From Rhizobiales bacterium 32-66-11 (GTDB taxonomy: Bacteria; Pseudomonadota; Alphaproteobacteria; Rhizobiales; Xanthobacteraceae), in NCBI GenBank assembly GCA_002304505.1, contig NCEH01000002.1, forward strand, positions 1 to 64,000: a stretch of 64,000 nt of DNA. Direction: 5' to 3'. The notes beneath the pieces are model-generated. The model was given only the letters and a program-made list of their open reading frames with translations, was not told where the DNA came from and did not search any database. Made by a program: the position numbers and the translations under genes. Of the stretch, positions 21,135-30,865 are shown one piece after another; the stretch's first letter is position 1; each line of letters begins with the position of its first letter.

Positions 21135-21931
21135 GCGCCGTGATCGTGGACGACGAGGTACGCGCCCGCCGCGCCATCGCCCGCCTGCTGGAAGCGCACC
21201 CGCAGGTGCGCGTCGCGGGCGAGGCCGATTGCGTGGAAGACGCGCTCGATTTGCTGGTGCGCGAGCCGCCGGACCTGGTGTTCCTCGATATCGAGCTGAG
21301 CGACGGCAGCGGCTTCGAGCTGCTCCAGGCGCTGGAGACCCCGCCGCACGTGATCTTCGTGACCGCCCACGCCCAGCACGCCGTGGAAGCCTTCGCGGTG
21401 GATGCGGTGGATTATCTGCTGAAGCCGGTTTCGCCCGAGCGGCTCGCCGACGCCCTGCGCCGCGCCCTGCGCCGGATCGCCCCCAACGCCGCCTCCCTTT
21501 CGATGCCCTCCCCTTCCGTGCCGTCCCTTTCCAGCGCCGAAACGCCGACCCCGACCGCCGAGCCTTCGCAGGCTCTGTCGGCTCCCGGCGCGCCGCTGGA
21601 ATTGCGCACGCCCCATCGCACCGTCTTCGCATCGCCGTCCGAGATCGTGGCGCTGCGGGCGGACGGCGATTTCACCCGCGTCTTCCTCGCCAGCCAGCCG
21701 CCCTTGATGATGCTGCGCACGCTCGGCACCTTCGAGACCCTGTTGCCGCGCCCGCCGTTCCTGCGCCTCGGCCGCTCGCTGATGGTGAATTGCGACCGCC
21801 TGCGCAGCATCGAGACCCCCTCGCGCGACCGGGCGCACGTGGCGCTGGAGGGCCTCCCCGCCCCCCTCATCCTCGGCCGCGCCGCCACCGGCCGCCTGCG
21901 CGAGGCCCTGGCGGAGAAGGCAAGGCCCTGA
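21128..21931 (+). CDS. LytTR-family response regulator
   Basis: A 267-residue protein starting at a GTG that overlaps the kinase stop (GTGCTGA). Residues 1-120 form a receiver domain with acidic VDDE, phosphoacceptor D54 in VFLDIELSDGSGF and lysine in YLLKPV. A Ser/Pro-rich linker (about 125-165) leads to a LytTR DNA-binding domain (ELRTPHRTVFASPSEIVALR, FLRLGRSLMVNCDRLRSIE). It regulates transcription by binding direct repeats. The tight overlap makes it the partner of the LytS-like kinase. Confidence 0.93.
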   Translation: MLSAVIVDDEVRARRAIARLLEAHPQVRVAGEADCVEDALDLLVREPPDLVFLDIELSDGSGFELLQALETPPHVIFVTAHAQHAVEAFAVDAVDYLLKPVSPERLADALRRALRRIAPNAASLSMPSPSVPSLSSAETPTPTAEPSQALSAPGAPLELRTPHRTVFASPSEIVALRADGDFTRVFLASQPPLMMLRTLGTFETLLPRPPFLRLGRSLMVNCDRLRSIETPSRDRAHVALEGLPAPLILGRAATGRLREALAEKARP

Positions 21932-21940
21932 GCGAACCGG

Positions 21941-22792
21941 CTATTTCTCGGTTTCCGTCAGCCCGCGCACGAACAGATTCTGCATCAAGGCGATCACCAG
22001 GATCGGCGGCAGCATGGCGAGGATGGCTGTCGCCATCACCAGATGCCATACCGGATCGGCCTCCACCGCCGCCGCCGCGAGCCGCTGGATGCCCATGACG
22101 ATGGTGTAATAGCGCGTGTCCGTGGTCACCAGCAGCGGCCACAGATACTGGTTCCAGCCATAGATGAAGAGGATCACGAACAGGGCCGCGATATTGGTGC
22201 GCGAGAGCGGCAGCAGCACGTGCCAGAAAAACCGCAGCGGCCCGGCGCCGTCGATCAGCGCGGCCTCGGTCAGTTCGTCCGGAATGGTCATGAACACCTG
22301 GCGGAACAGGAAGGTCGCCGTGGCGCTGGCGATCAGCGGCAGGGTGAGGCCGCCATAGGAATTCAGCAGCGAGAGGTCCGCCACCACCTGGAAAGTGGGC
22401 AGGATGCGCACCTCCACCGGCAGCATCAGCGTGATGAAGATGAGCCAGAATGCCGTTTGCCGCAGCGGAAAGCGGAAGTAGCAGACCGCGAACGCCGACA
22501 GCAGCGAGATGGCGATCTTCCCGAGCGCGATCGCCATGGCCATGATGAAGCTGTTCAGCAGCATCGGCCCCACGGGGGGAAAGCCCTGGGTGCTGGAGCC
22601 GGTAAACAGAGCGGTGCGGTAATTCTCCAGGAACAGGCTTCCGGGCAAAAGCCCGACGCGGCCGGAGAGGAAATCGCCGCCGGAATGGGTGGAGGCGATG
22701 AAGGCGAGATAGACCGGCAGCACCATCACCACCACGCCGAGGATCAGCGCGAGATGGGCCAGCAGGCTGAGCAGGCGTCCGGAGCCGGCCAT
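21941..22792 (-). CDS. ugpE: sn-glycerol-3-phosphate ABC transporter permease UgpE
   Basis: A 283-residue, six-helix permease. FITLMLPVEVRILPTF, LTLPLIASATATFLFRQVFM and FIYGWNQYLWPLL are close to the E. coli UgpE sequence, and the EAALIDGAGPLRFFWHVLLP segment is the EAA loop that contacts the ATPase. The ATG at 22792 shares its A with the last base of the ugpA stop (TGATG). Imports glycerol-3-phosphate or its diesters across the inner membrane with UgpA, UgpB and UgpC. The latter two are absent from this window. Confidence 0.92.
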   Translation of the reverse strand: MAGSGRLLSLLAHLALILGVVVMVLPVYLAFIASTHSGGDFLSGRVGLLPGSLFLENYRTALFTGSSTQGFPPVGPMLLNSFIMAMAIALGKIAISLLSAFAVCYFRFPLRQTAFWLIFITLMLPVEVRILPTFQVVADLSLLNSYGGLTLPLIASATATFLFRQVFMTIPDELTEAALIDGAGPLRFFWHVLLPLSRTNIAALFVILFIYGWNQYLWPLLVTTDTRYYTIVMGIQRLAAAAVEADPVWHLVMATAILAMLPPILVIALMQNLFVRGLTETEK

Positions 22793-23676
22793 CAATATTG
22801 CACCCGGCGTTCGATATGGCGGAACTGCACGGCGGTGAGCGCGATCACGATGGCCAGCAGCACCACCGATTGGGCCGCCGAGCCGCCGAGATCGAGCCCG
22901 CCGAAGCCGTCGCGGAACACCTTGTAGACGAGGATCGTGGTCGCCTGCCCCGGCCCGCCGCCGGTGGTGGCGTGGATGATGCCGAAGGTGTCGAAAAAGG
23001 CATAGGTGAGGTTCACCACCAGCAGGAAGAAACTGGTGGGCGCCAGCAGCGGCCACACCACGAAGCGGAACCGCCGCACCGGCCCGGCGCCGTCCAGGGC
23101 GGCGGCTTCCATCAGGCTCGCGGGAATGGCCTGGAGGCCGGCGAGGAAGAACAGGAAATTATAGCTCACCTGCTTCCAGGCGGCGGCGAGGATCACCATC
23201 GTCAGCGCCTGTTCGCCGTTCAGAAAATGGTTCCAGCTGATGCCGATGGCGTCGAGCGCGCGGGCGAGAATGCCGATGGTGGGGTTGAACATGAACCACC
23301 ACAGGATGCCCGCCACCGCCGGCGCCACCGCATAGGGCCACACCAGCAGCACGCGATAAGGCCCCGCCCTTTTGCCGATCCGGTCCGCCGCGAGCGCCAA
23401 GCCCAGCGCCAGCACCATGGCGAGGACGGTGACGCTGGCGGAGAACACCGCCGTGACCTGGAAGGCGTTGAGATAGGTGGGATCGCGCAGCAGGGCGGCG
23501 AAATTGGCGAGCCCCACGAAGGCGCGCGAGAGGCCGAAGGCATCCTCCGCGAACAGCGAGGAGACCACCGCCTGCCCGGCCGGCCAGATGAAGAACACGA
23601 GCGTGATGGCCAGCTGCGGCGCCAGCAGCAGATAGGGCGTCAGGGAGCGTGGAAAGGTGACGCGCTTGGCCTGCAT
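22792..23676 (-). CDS. ugpA: sn-glycerol-3-phosphate ABC transporter permease UgpA
   Basis: A 294-residue six-helix permease matching Ugp[21 protein letters not shown] near the N-terminus, [20 protein letters not shown], the EAA loop [20 protein letters not shown] and the C-terminal [20 protein letters not shown]. The ATG at 23676 gives the same length as E. coli UgpA (295); the frame stays open to 23961 but that extension looks non-coding. It is the first gene of a two-gene unit with ugpE. Upstream lies a YegD-type Hsp70 gene on the same strand rather than ugpB. No clear Pho box was found in the 170-base leader. Confidence 0.92.
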   Translation of the reverse strand: MQAKRVTFPRSLTPYLLLAPQLAITLVFFIWPAGQAVVSSLFAEDAFGLSRAFVGLANFAALLRDPTYLNAFQVTAVFSASVTVLAMVLALGLALAADRIGKRAGPYRVLLVWPYAVAPAVAGILWWFMFNPTIGILARALDAIGISWNHFLNGEQALTMVILAAAWKQVSYNFLFFLAGLQAIPASLMEAAALDGAGPVRRFRFVVWPLLAPTSFFLLVVNLTYAFFDTFGIIHATTGGGPGQATTILVYKVFRDGFGGLDLGGSAAQSVVLLAIVIALTAVQFRHIERRVQY

Positions 23677-23845
23677 ATCCGGGTCCGCATCGCCGCGCGG
23701 GATGCGGCAGGAGAAAATAGCCTTTTCGGACGACAGGGATAAGGCAAAGCGGGCGCCCCGTCGCGCTTCCCGCGCAGCGCCCGGAGCGCGGCGGGGGAAA
23801 TGCCGGCACGGCGGGGAAAGGAACCGGCGGGAAAAGGCGCCCGAC

Positions 23846-25096
23846 CTATCGCCCGTAGCGCCGCCCTGCCTCGACCGCGAGCCCGGTGCCCACGGAGCCG
23901 AAGGTATCGCCCGCCACGATCCGCGCCTGCGGCGCCATGGCGACGATGGCGGAGCGCACATGGGCGAGGCGGGTCGAGCCGCCGGTGAGGAACAACGCGT
24001 CGATGTCGCTCGCCTTCACCCCCGCCTCTTTCAGGCACTGGGTAATGCGCCGCGCGATCCGCCCGGACAGGGTGTCGGTATGGGTCACAAGGTCGTCGTG
24101 CACGATGCCGACCGCGAGCGCGGGTTCCAGCCAAGCGAGGTCGATCGCCGTCTGGCCGTCCTCGGAGACCGCGATCTTCGCCTCCTCCGCCGCCATGGCC
24201 AGCGTATGGCCGCGCTCCTCGCTGACCACATGGGCAAGCCGGCGGATCAGTTCGGGGCGGGCGGATTCGCGCTCCATCTCGCGGATCGAGCGATGCACGC
24301 GCGGATCGTACAGGCGATTGATGGAGGACCAGGTCGCGAGATCCTGGAACAGGCTCGCCGGGGCGGAAAGGCCTTGCCGCTTCATGGGGCTGCCATGGCC
24401 GAGCAGCGGCATCACCATGCCGAGGCTGAGCGCGCGGTCGAAATCCGTCCCGCCGATGCGCACGCCGTCATTGGCGAGAATGTCGTCGGCCCGGTCCGGC
24501 TTGTTGCGCCGCTCGGGGCCGATGCGGACGATGGAAAAATCCGAGGTGCCGCCGCCGATATCGGCGATCAGCGCCAGCTCTTCCCCATTCACCTGCCGCT
24601 CGTAATCGAGCGCGGCGGCGATCGGCTCGAACTGGAACGAGATATCGGAAAAGCCGATCTCGCGCGCCACGTCGCCCAGCACGTCCTGTGCCCGCGCATC
24701 GCCCGCCGCGTCGCCATCGACGAAATGCACCGGGCGGCCGAGCACCACCTGATCCAGCGGCGCATCGGCCTTCATCTCACCGCGCCGCTTCACCTCGGCG
24801 ATATAAGCGCCGATCACCTTGCGAAAGGTGACGCGCGTGCGGCCGACCGCCGTGGTCTCATCCACCAGCGCGCTGCCGAGCACGGATTTCAGCGCCCGCA
24901 TGAGGCGCCCTTGCTCGCCGCTCACATAAGCGGCCATGGCCGCGCGGCCGATCACCGGCGCTGTGATGCGCGGATAGAAGATGGCGCTCGGCACCGTCAC
25001 CGCATCGCCCTCGACGGGCGCCAGATGCGGCCCGGCCGGGCCGTTGAGGCCAAGGGTGGTGTTGGACGTGCCGAAATCGAGGCCGCAGGCCGCCAT
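23846..25096 (-). CDS. yegD: YegD-type Hsp70-family protein
   Basis: A 416-residue actin-fold ATPase. Phosphate 1 motif [13 protein letters not shown] is at residues 5-17, phosphate 2 [19 protein letters not shown] near the middle, and the adenosine motif [18 protein letters not shown] near the C-terminus. It lacks the DnaK substrate-binding domain, as is normal for YegD. The family is a putative chaperone of unknown client. It starts at the ATG at 25096. Gene order places it 169 bases before ugpA on the same strand, but any functional link is unproven. Confidence 0.9.
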   Translation of the reverse strand: MAACGLDFGTSNTTLGLNGPAGPHLAPVEGDAVTVPSAIFYPRITAPVIGRAAMAAYVSGEQGRLMRALKSVLGSALVDETTAVGRTRVTFRKVIGAYIAEVKRRGEMKADAPLDQVVLGRPVHFVDGDAAGDARAQDVLGDVAREIGFSDISFQFEPIAAALDYERQVNGEELALIADIGGGTSDFSIVRIGPERRNKPDRADDILANDGVRIGGTDFDRALSLGMVMPLLGHGSPMKRQGLSAPASLFQDLATWSSINRLYDPRVHRSIREMERESARPELIRRLAHVVSEERGHTLAMAAEEAKIAVSEDGQTAIDLAWLEPALAVGIVHDDLVTHTDTLSGRIARRITQCLKEAGVKASDIDALFLTGGSTRLAHVRSAIVAMAPQARIVAGDTFGSVGTGLAVEAGRRYGR

Positions 25097-25358
25097 GGTG
25101 GGGTTCCCGAAAACGGAGCGAGGTGCGTGCGCTGCAACATAGCGCAGAAGGGCGCGCTCGGTACCCCTTCGGCGCGTCAAGATCAAGCCCCGAGCGATGA
25201 CATCCGCGCGCGCTGTCGCCGCCGGTGGGCGGCCCCGGCCCGTTCCGGCGGCTTCAATGCGGCGGCGCGGACGGGTATAGACGGTGCGCGTTGCGGTGCG
25301 CATGCGCGAGAGTCACGGGCCGCACGGCGTCCTGCCGGAGCTCCAGAGGTTTCCCACG

Positions 25359-27101
25359 ATGGACACGAATTACGGCTGGGTGTGTCTCTCCGCTCTGCTC
25401 ATTGTGGCGCTGCTGCTGGTTCCCGGAGCGTGGTGGAATGCGCGCGCCGCGGCCGCGCGCCGCCTGCCCTCGGCCTTCGTGCCGGTGCCGGGCCTGCTCG
25501 CCCTCGCCGCCACCGGCCTGCTGCTGTGGATCGTCCATCCTGCCAGTTCTCTGGTGGTGGCGCTGCTCCATGGCGGGGCGAGTTTGATCCTCGCGCTGGA
25601 TCTCGCGCGGCTGTGGTGGCGACCGGGCAGGTTGAGGGCTTCGTTCGGTGACCAGGGGCCGGGCGTGTTCGCGCTCTGGGGAGCGATGATCGCCATGGCC
25701 ATGGCGGTCGGCCTCAATCCCCTGCCCATCTCCCAGGAAACCCATGCGGACACGGTCATCCCCGCGCGCATGGTGGCCTCGCCGCCGGACCATTTCATTC
25801 CCTACATCACCGCCACCTACATGTTCCACGGCAAAGACGGTATCGAGCGCAGCAAGGATTATTTCGGCGAACAATGGACAATAGCCTCGCGCGGTCCGCT
25901 GGTGCCGCTCGCCACCAATGCGCTGTTCTACTTGTTTGGTGCCGCACCTCACGATACGCCGAACATCGAGCGCAAGCCCTGGCCCGGCACCACCGACGGC
26001 GCCTATCTCGCCCGCCTGCTCGGCTGGATCACCAACGCCATGATCGTGCTCGGCGCCGGCCATCTGCTGCTGGCACTCGGGATCAAGCCCGCCAGCCGCC
26101 CCTGGATGCTGGGCTGCCTGTGGGTGGCGCTGGCGCCCGCGATGCTGATCAATACCGTTTTCCTCTGGCCGAAGGTGCTGGCTGGATTCTTCATCCTGCT
26201 CGCTCTGGCCGCGCTCCTGCGCGCACGCTGGGGCGTGGCGGCGGCATGCGGGGTGCTCGCCTGGCTGAGTCATCCGGTGGGCCTGCTGTTCCTGCCGCCG
26301 CTGGGGCTGATCGCCCTGTGGACCGGGTTCGGCGGCGCCGGATCGTCGCGGGAGACCTGGACCGCGGCGGTCCGCGCGGGCCTCGTGTTCGGGCTCGTCA
26401 CGCTGGTGCTGATGGCGCCCTGGCTCACCTACAAGGCCTGGCTCGGCGGCCACGACATGTTCATGGATTATCTGCGCGGCGATGGGCAGGGCACCGCCCC
26501 GGCGCAATCCGTTCTGTCCTGGCTTGCGACCCGCTGGGATAATTTCTGGATGACCCTGAGCCCGACGGTCTATTTTTATTCCAACCACATGCGGACCTGG
26601 AACGACGGGGAGGTCAGCGAGCCGCTACGCTGGACCGTGCAATATGCCAAGACCCTCCCCGCCGGCCTCGGCTTCTGCCTGTTCTTCCCGGCCTATATGG
26701 CCCTGGCGCGGCCCGGGGCGGATGTGCGGCTGCGCCAGATGTGCGCCGTCATCGTGGCGGCCTTCGCCCTGATGCTGCTGGCCTGGGGCTACAGCCGCGA
26801 CGGGCTCAGGCGCAATTCGCTGGAGCCGCTGATCCCGCTGATGATCGTGCTCTGCGCCGCGCAGGCGAAGGCCGGCCCGGTCTGGCTGATCGGCCTCGCC
26901 GGCATCTATCTCGAAGGGCGGTGGGTGGAATTCACCGGCTTCGTGCTGGAGAAATCCTTCAGCTGGGCGAGCGTGCCGCTCGACGCCTGGGTGTGCTGGA
27001 GCGTCAGCAGCCTCGTGGGGCTGGGCCTGCTGGGCCTCGGCTATGGGGTGCTGGTGCGTGGCACGGACCTGACGGGCCGCCTCGGGTCCGCACCGGCCTG
27101 A
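25359..27101 (+). CDS. Polytopic membrane protein, possible GT-C type glycosyltransferase
   Basis: About 580 residues with ten or more hydrophobic helices, starting MDTNYGWVCLSALLIVALLL. A large loop after the third helix contains ETHADTVIPARMVASPPDHF and a later YFGEQWTIASRGPLVPL. Long acidic and aromatic loops between early helices resemble GT-C enzymes, but I cannot see a decisive DxD or DE motif, so the function is left open. The ATG at 25359 is preceded by CAGAGG; an in-frame start at 25284 would put a charged 25-residue leader before the first helix. It is divergent from yegD and convergent with the YcgN-like gene. Confidence 0.75.
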   Translation: MDTNYGWVCLSALLIVALLLVPGAWWNARAAAARRLPSAFVPVPGLLALAATGLLLWIVHPASSLVVALLHGGASLILALDLARLWWRPGRLRASFGDQGPGVFALWGAMIAMAMAVGLNPLPISQETHADTVIPARMVASPPDHFIPYITATYMFHGKDGIERSKDYFGEQWTIASRGPLVPLATNALFYLFGAAPHDTPNIERKPWPGTTDGAYLARLLGWITNAMIVLGAGHLLLALGIKPASRPWMLGCLWVALAPAMLINTVFLWPKVLAGFFILLALAALLRARWGVAAACGVLAWLSHPVGLLFLPPLGLIALWTGFGGAGSSRETWTAAVRAGLVFGLVTLVLMAPWLTYKAWLGGHDMFMDYLRGDGQGTAPAQSVLSWLATRWDNFWMTLSPTVYFYSNHMRTWNDGEVSEPLRWTVQYAKTLPAGLGFCLFFPAYMALARPGADVRLRQMCAVIVAAFALMLLAWGYSRDGLRRNSLEPLIPLMIVLCAAQAKAGPVWLIGLAGIYLEGRWVEFTGFVLEKSFSWASVPLDAWVCWSVSSLVGLGLLGLGYGVLVRGTDLTGRLGSAPA

Positions 27102-27133
27102 ACGCCGCGCGGGCGCGTCAGATGCCGTGGGCG

Positions 27134-27739
27134 TCAGGCGCCGGTGAGCGGCTTGCGCGGGCGTGGGGCGGCGCGGGTGCGGCGGGCCGGCAGGCCGGTT
27201 CCGCGCGATCCCTTGGGCCAGCGCAGCGGCCAGGACACGACATGGTCCACCAGTTCGAACAGGCCGAACATCTGCTCGCCGCCCGCCACCTTGCCGCGCA
27301 CGGAGATTCCCGCCTCGTGGACCGTCTCGGCCGAACCGGACACCAGCGGATGCCACCAAGGCAGGTCCTTGCCCTCGTCCAACAGGCGATAGGCGCAGGT
27401 GGGCGGCAGCCAGGACAATTCCGCCACCGCCTCCGGCGTCAGGCGCACGCAATCGCTTACCTGCTCCTGCCGGTTGGGATAATCCGAGCAATGGCAGGAA
27501 TGGGTTTCGAACAGCCGGCATACCACGTCGGTATAGGCGATGTCGCCGCTGTCCTCATCCTCCAGCTTCACGAGGCAGCAGCGCCCGCAGCCGTCGCACA
27601 GGCTTTCCCACTCGGTCGGGTTCATGTGCGCCAGGCTCTTCGCGCGCCAGAACGGCACCGCCGCGCCAGGGGTGCCGGCGTCCGGCGCGACGTCGGGGAC
27701 AGCGGTGGGCACGGGATCGGAGGGCGCGCGGTCTGGCAT
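27134..27739 (-). CDS. YcgN/UPF0260-family cysteine-cluster protein
   Basis: A 201-residue protein with the UPF0260 core: [19 protein letters not shown], cysteine cluster [35 protein letters not shown] and HEAGISVRG. The cysteines suggest binding of zinc or an iron-sulfur cluster; the family function is unknown. The ATG at 27739 is preceded by AAGGAGACCC. Compared with E. coli YcgN it carries a Pro/Ala-rich N-terminal extension of about 30 residues and a basic C-terminal tail. The gene is convergent with the membrane protein and divergent from PBP1A. Confidence 0.9.
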   Translation of the reverse strand: MPDRAPSDPVPTAVPDVAPDAGTPGAAVPFWRAKSLAHMNPTEWESLCDGCGRCCLVKLEDEDSGDIAYTDVVCRLFETHSCHCSDYPNRQEQVSDCVRLTPEAVAELSWLPPTCAYRLLDEGKDLPWWHPLVSGSAETVHEAGISVRGKVAGGEQMFGLFELVDHVVSWPLRWPKGSRGTGLPARRTRAAPRPRKPLTGA

Positions 27740-27887
27740 GGGTCTCCTTACCACGAAGCCGCGCGCGGCTTGAACCGCGTGGCGAAAATTTACCCCGTCC
27801 TCACGTCTGCTTGCGCCGCGTCACGTGGCACTCGCGGCGATCCGCGCCGCGGGTTATAGACAAGGCTGCCCGCCGGCCGCCGTGTTT

Positions 27888-27915
27888 TTGACACGCGGCT
27901 GCACGAGCTAAGGAT
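27888..27915 (+). promoter_or_regulatory. Possible promoter of the PBP1A gene
   Basis: TTGACA at 27888-27893 followed by a 16-base spacer and AAGGAT resembles a sigma-70 promoter with a good -35 and a weak -10. It lies about 120 bases before the PBP1A start. Confidence 0.35.
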
Positions 27916-28035
27916 GATGGCGGCGTCTGGCGACAGCGCCGCTTCGCAAGGCGGCATTGGCAATAGCGACGTTTGGCAGGGGCGCGCGGGGCGCGGCGCG
28001 CTTCTGGCCAGACCGGCGATGAGAAGCATCAAGCG

Positions 28036-30216
28036 GTGAGCGAAGGCCCAAAACCCTCCTTCAAAACCCGGCTGCGCAACGCGCTGCTGGATTTCGACGC
28101 GCGCATCGACAGCACCCTGTTCCAGCTGGGCACCTTCACCCGGCGGGTCACCGGCGGCTATTCCGCCTTCATGGAGCATTTCTCCCTCTCCGGCGTGCCG
28201 CGCTTCCTGGTGGGCATGGCATCGGAGGGCTTCACCCTGGGCGCGGCGGGCTCGGTGGTCGTGCTCGCGCTCGCGCTGCCGGCGTTCCACGAGACCTCGG
28301 ACGACTGGCTGAAGCGCACCGAGCTGGCCGTGACCTTCCTGGACCGCTACGGCAATGTTCTGGGCGAACGCGGCGTGCGCCAGAACGACACCGTGCCCCT
28401 GGCCGATTTCCCCGACTATCTGCTGAAGGCGGTGCTCGCCACCGAGGACCGGCGCTTCTACGAGCATTTCGGCATCGATGTCGCCGGCACGTTCCGCGCG
28501 ATGGTCACCAATGCCAAGGCCGGCGGCGTGCGCCAGGGCGGCTCCTCGCTCACCCAGCAGCTGGCCAAGAACCTGTTCCTCTCTAACGAGCGCACCATCG
28601 AGCGCAAGATCAAGGAAGCGTTCCTGGCGCTGTGGCTGGAAAGCCGGCTCACCAAGAGCCAGATCTTCAAGCTCTATCTCGACCGCGCCTATCTTGGCGG
28701 CGGCGCCTATGGGGTGGACGCGGCGGCGCAATATTATTTCGGCAAGTCGGTGCGCGAGGTGAACCTCGCCGAGGCTGCCATGCTCGCGGGCCTGTTCAAG
28801 GCCCCGAGCAAATATGCGCCCCACGTCAATCTGCCGGCCGCCCGCGCGCGCGCCTCCACGGTACTGGACAATCTGGTGGATGCCGGCTTCATGACCGAGG
28901 GGCAGGTATTCGGCGCCCGCCGCAATCCTGCGACCCCGGTGGACCGCAGCGACATGGCGGTGCCCGACTATTATCTCGACTATGCCTTCGCCGAGGTGCG
29001 CAAGCTGGTCGACGCGCTGCCGAAATCCATCACCGAGCGCAGCTTCGTGGTGCGCACCGGGCTCGATCCCAATATCCAGAAGGTGGCCGAAGCCGCGCTC
29101 GACCAGGCGCTGCGGCAATATGGCAAGGATTACAAGGTGAGCCAGGGCGCCGTGGTGATCATGGAGCCCAACGGCACCTTGCGCACCATGGTGGGCGGGC
29201 GCGATTATGGCGAGAGCCAGTTCAACCGCGCCACCGACGCCCTGCGCCAGCCCGGATCCTCGTTCAAGCCGTTCGTCTACACCGTGGCGCTGATGAACGG
29301 GTACAAGCCCACCACCATCGTGCAGGATGCGCCGATCTGCCTCGGCAATTGGTGCCCGCAGAATTACGGCCGCTCCTACATGGGCTCGATCCCGCTGATC
29401 ACCGCGCTTCAGCATTCGCTGAACACGGTGGCGGTGCGGCTCGCGGAGAAGTTCGGCCGGGCCAAGATCATCGATCTCGCGCACAAGATGGGCATCACCT
29501 CCCCCCTGGCGCCGAGCGCGCCGCTGCCACTCGGCGCGGCCGAGGTGACGGCCATCGACATGGTCACCGCCTACAGCGTGTTCGCCAATGGCGGGCGCAG
29601 CGTCTATCCCCACGCGGTGGTCGAGATGCGCGTCTCCAACGGCGATGTGGTGTGGCGCTTCGACCGCGATGCCCCCAAATCGGTGGAAATCATCCCGCCG
29701 AGCGTGATCGACATGATCAACCCCATGCTGAACAACGTGGTCGAGAATGGCACCGGGCGGCGGGCGCGCCTGGAGAACATCAAGGTGGCCGGCAAGACCG
29801 GCACCACGAATGCCTATCGCGACGCCTGGTTCATGGGCTTCACCGGCAATTATGTGGGCGCGGTCTGGTTCGGCAACGACGATTATACCTCCATGAATAA
29901 GATGACCGGGGGCACCTTGCCGGCGATGACCTGGCAGAAGGTGATGGCCTATGCCCACCAGGGGGTGGAGCGCAAATTCATCCCCGGCGTCGGCGACCAG
30001 CCGGCCCCCAAGCTGGAAGACAAGCCCTCCCCCATCGAGGTGCCGGAGCTGGATTCGATCCAGCGCCCGATCACCCTGTCGCCGCGCAGCACCGAGCGCC
30101 TGATCCGCCTGGAGCAGATCTTCCGCACCGCGCCGCCCTTGCCGCCCCTGCCCGGTCCGACCGCCATGGGCACGCCCGCAGCCGGCGCCCCCGCGGCGCC
30201 GACGCGCACCAATTGA
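28036..30216 (+). CDS. Class A penicillin-binding protein (PBP1A type)
   Basis: A 726-residue bifunctional peptidoglycan synthase from the GTG at 28036 (GAGAAG upstream; a TTG at 27973 is possible). One transmembrane helix (about 75-100: TLGAAGSVVVLALALPAF) precedes a GT51 glycosyltransferase domain with EDRRFYEHFGID and QGGSSLTQQLAKNLFLS, and a transpeptidase domain with SSFKP (active serine), SLN in QHSLNTVAVR and KTGTT. It acts at the outer face of the inner membrane, polymerising and cross-linking lipid II. The C-terminus is a proline-rich tail. The stop codon lies in an 18-bp tandem repeat. Confidence 0.95.
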   Translation: MSEGPKPSFKTRLRNALLDFDARIDSTLFQLGTFTRRVTGGYSAFMEHFSLSGVPRFLVGMASEGFTLGAAGSVVVLALALPAFHETSDDWLKRTELAVTFLDRYGNVLGERGVRQNDTVPLADFPDYLLKAVLATEDRRFYEHFGIDVAGTFRAMVTNAKAGGVRQGGSSLTQQLAKNLFLSNERTIERKIKEAFLALWLESRLTKSQIFKLYLDRAYLGGGAYGVDAAAQYYFGKSVREVNLAEAAMLAGLFKAPSKYAPHVNLPAARARASTVLDNLVDAGFMTEGQVFGARRNPATPVDRSDMAVPDYYLDYAFAEVRKLVDALPKSITERSFVVRTGLDPNIQKVAEAALDQALRQYGKDYKVSQGAVVIMEPNGTLRTMVGGRDYGESQFNRATDALRQPGSSFKPFVYTVALMNGYKPTTIVQDAPICLGNWCPQNYGRSYMGSIPLITALQHSLNTVAVRLAEKFGRAKIIDLAHKMGITSPLAPSAPLPLGAAEVTAIDMVTAYSVFANGGRSVYPHAVVEMRVSNGDVVWRFDRDAPKSVEIIPPSVIDMINPMLNNVVENGTGRRARLENIKVAGKTGTTNAYRDAWFMGFTGNYVGAVWFGNDDYTSMNKMTGGTLPAMTWQKVMAYAHQGVERKFIPGVGDQPAPKLEDKPSPIEVPELDSIQRPITLSPRSTERLIRLEQIFRTAPPLPPLPGPTAMGTPAAGAPAAPTRTN

Positions 30217-30284
30217 CCGGAGTCCGAGACTTGACCGGAACCCAAGCCTTGACCGGAATCCAAGCTGTGATCGGAACCCTGGAC
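30213..30284. repeat. 18-bp minisatellite spanning the PBP1A stop codon
   Basis: Four 18-base units start at 30213, 30231, 30249 and 30267, with consensus TTGACCGGAACCCAAGCC; the last is the most diverged. The first contains the PBP1A TGA, and because 18 is a multiple of three every unit repeats that stop in frame. The next gene begins six bases after the array. Confidence 0.9.
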
Positions 30285-30289
30285 CCGCC

Positions 30290-30865
30290 GTGCGCCTCCT
30301 GACTCTCGCCACCACCCTCGCCGCTGCGGCGGCGATCGGCCTCGGCGCCACCTATTTCGCCGTCACCCATTCGCGCGGCATGGATATCGTGCGCCTCGGC
30401 GCCTGGCAGGGCTGGCCGCGCTCGGGCACCACCCAGGCCGATCCCTATGCCGCCGCCGCCTTCGCGCGCACCGGCGAACTGCCGCTGGAGCTGGCCGACG
30501 GCCTGCTGTTCCTGGCCGACCACGACACCGCCGGCGCGCCGCTGGACGGGCGCTGCGACATCCGCATCCTGGGCGCCCTGCCCCAGTCGCGCCTGTGGAC
30601 GCTGACCCTCACCGACGACAAGGGCGCCCTGGTGCCGAACGCGGCGGAGCGCCACGGCTTCACCAGCGCCGAATTGGTCTATGAGCCGGACGGCAGCATC
30701 AACGTGTCGCTCTCCCCCCGGGCGCGGGCGGGAAACTGGCTGCCGACCGGGGCGCGCGGCCGCCTGCGGGTGGCGCTGCGCCTCTATGATGCCCCGTTCA
30801 GCTTCGCCTCGGGCGCGCAGGACGAGGGGCAATTGCCGCGCATCGTCACGGAGCGATGCCCATGA
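30290..30865 (+). CDS. DUF1214-domain exported protein
   Basis: A 191-residue protein from a GTG. It has an N-terminal hydrophobic signal or anchor (LLTLATTLAAAAAIGLGATYF) and a C-terminal beta-rich DUF1214 region ending GRLRVALRLYDAPFSFASG. The family function is unknown; in many alphaproteobacteria it is encoded directly before a DUF1254 protein, as here, where the two genes overlap by ten bases. The start lies five bases after the minisatellite, so the array probably contributes its ribosome-binding region (TCGGAACCC). Probably co-transcribed with PBP1A, which suggests an envelope role. Confidence 0.85.
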   Translation: MRLLTLATTLAAAAAIGLGATYFAVTHSRGMDIVRLGAWQGWPRSGTTQADPYAAAAFARTGELPLELADGLLFLADHDTAGAPLDGRCDIRILGALPQSRLWTLTLTDDKGALVPNAAERHGFTSAELVYEPDGSINVSLSPRARAGNWLPTGARGRLRVALRLYDAPFSFASGAQDEGQLPRIVTERCP

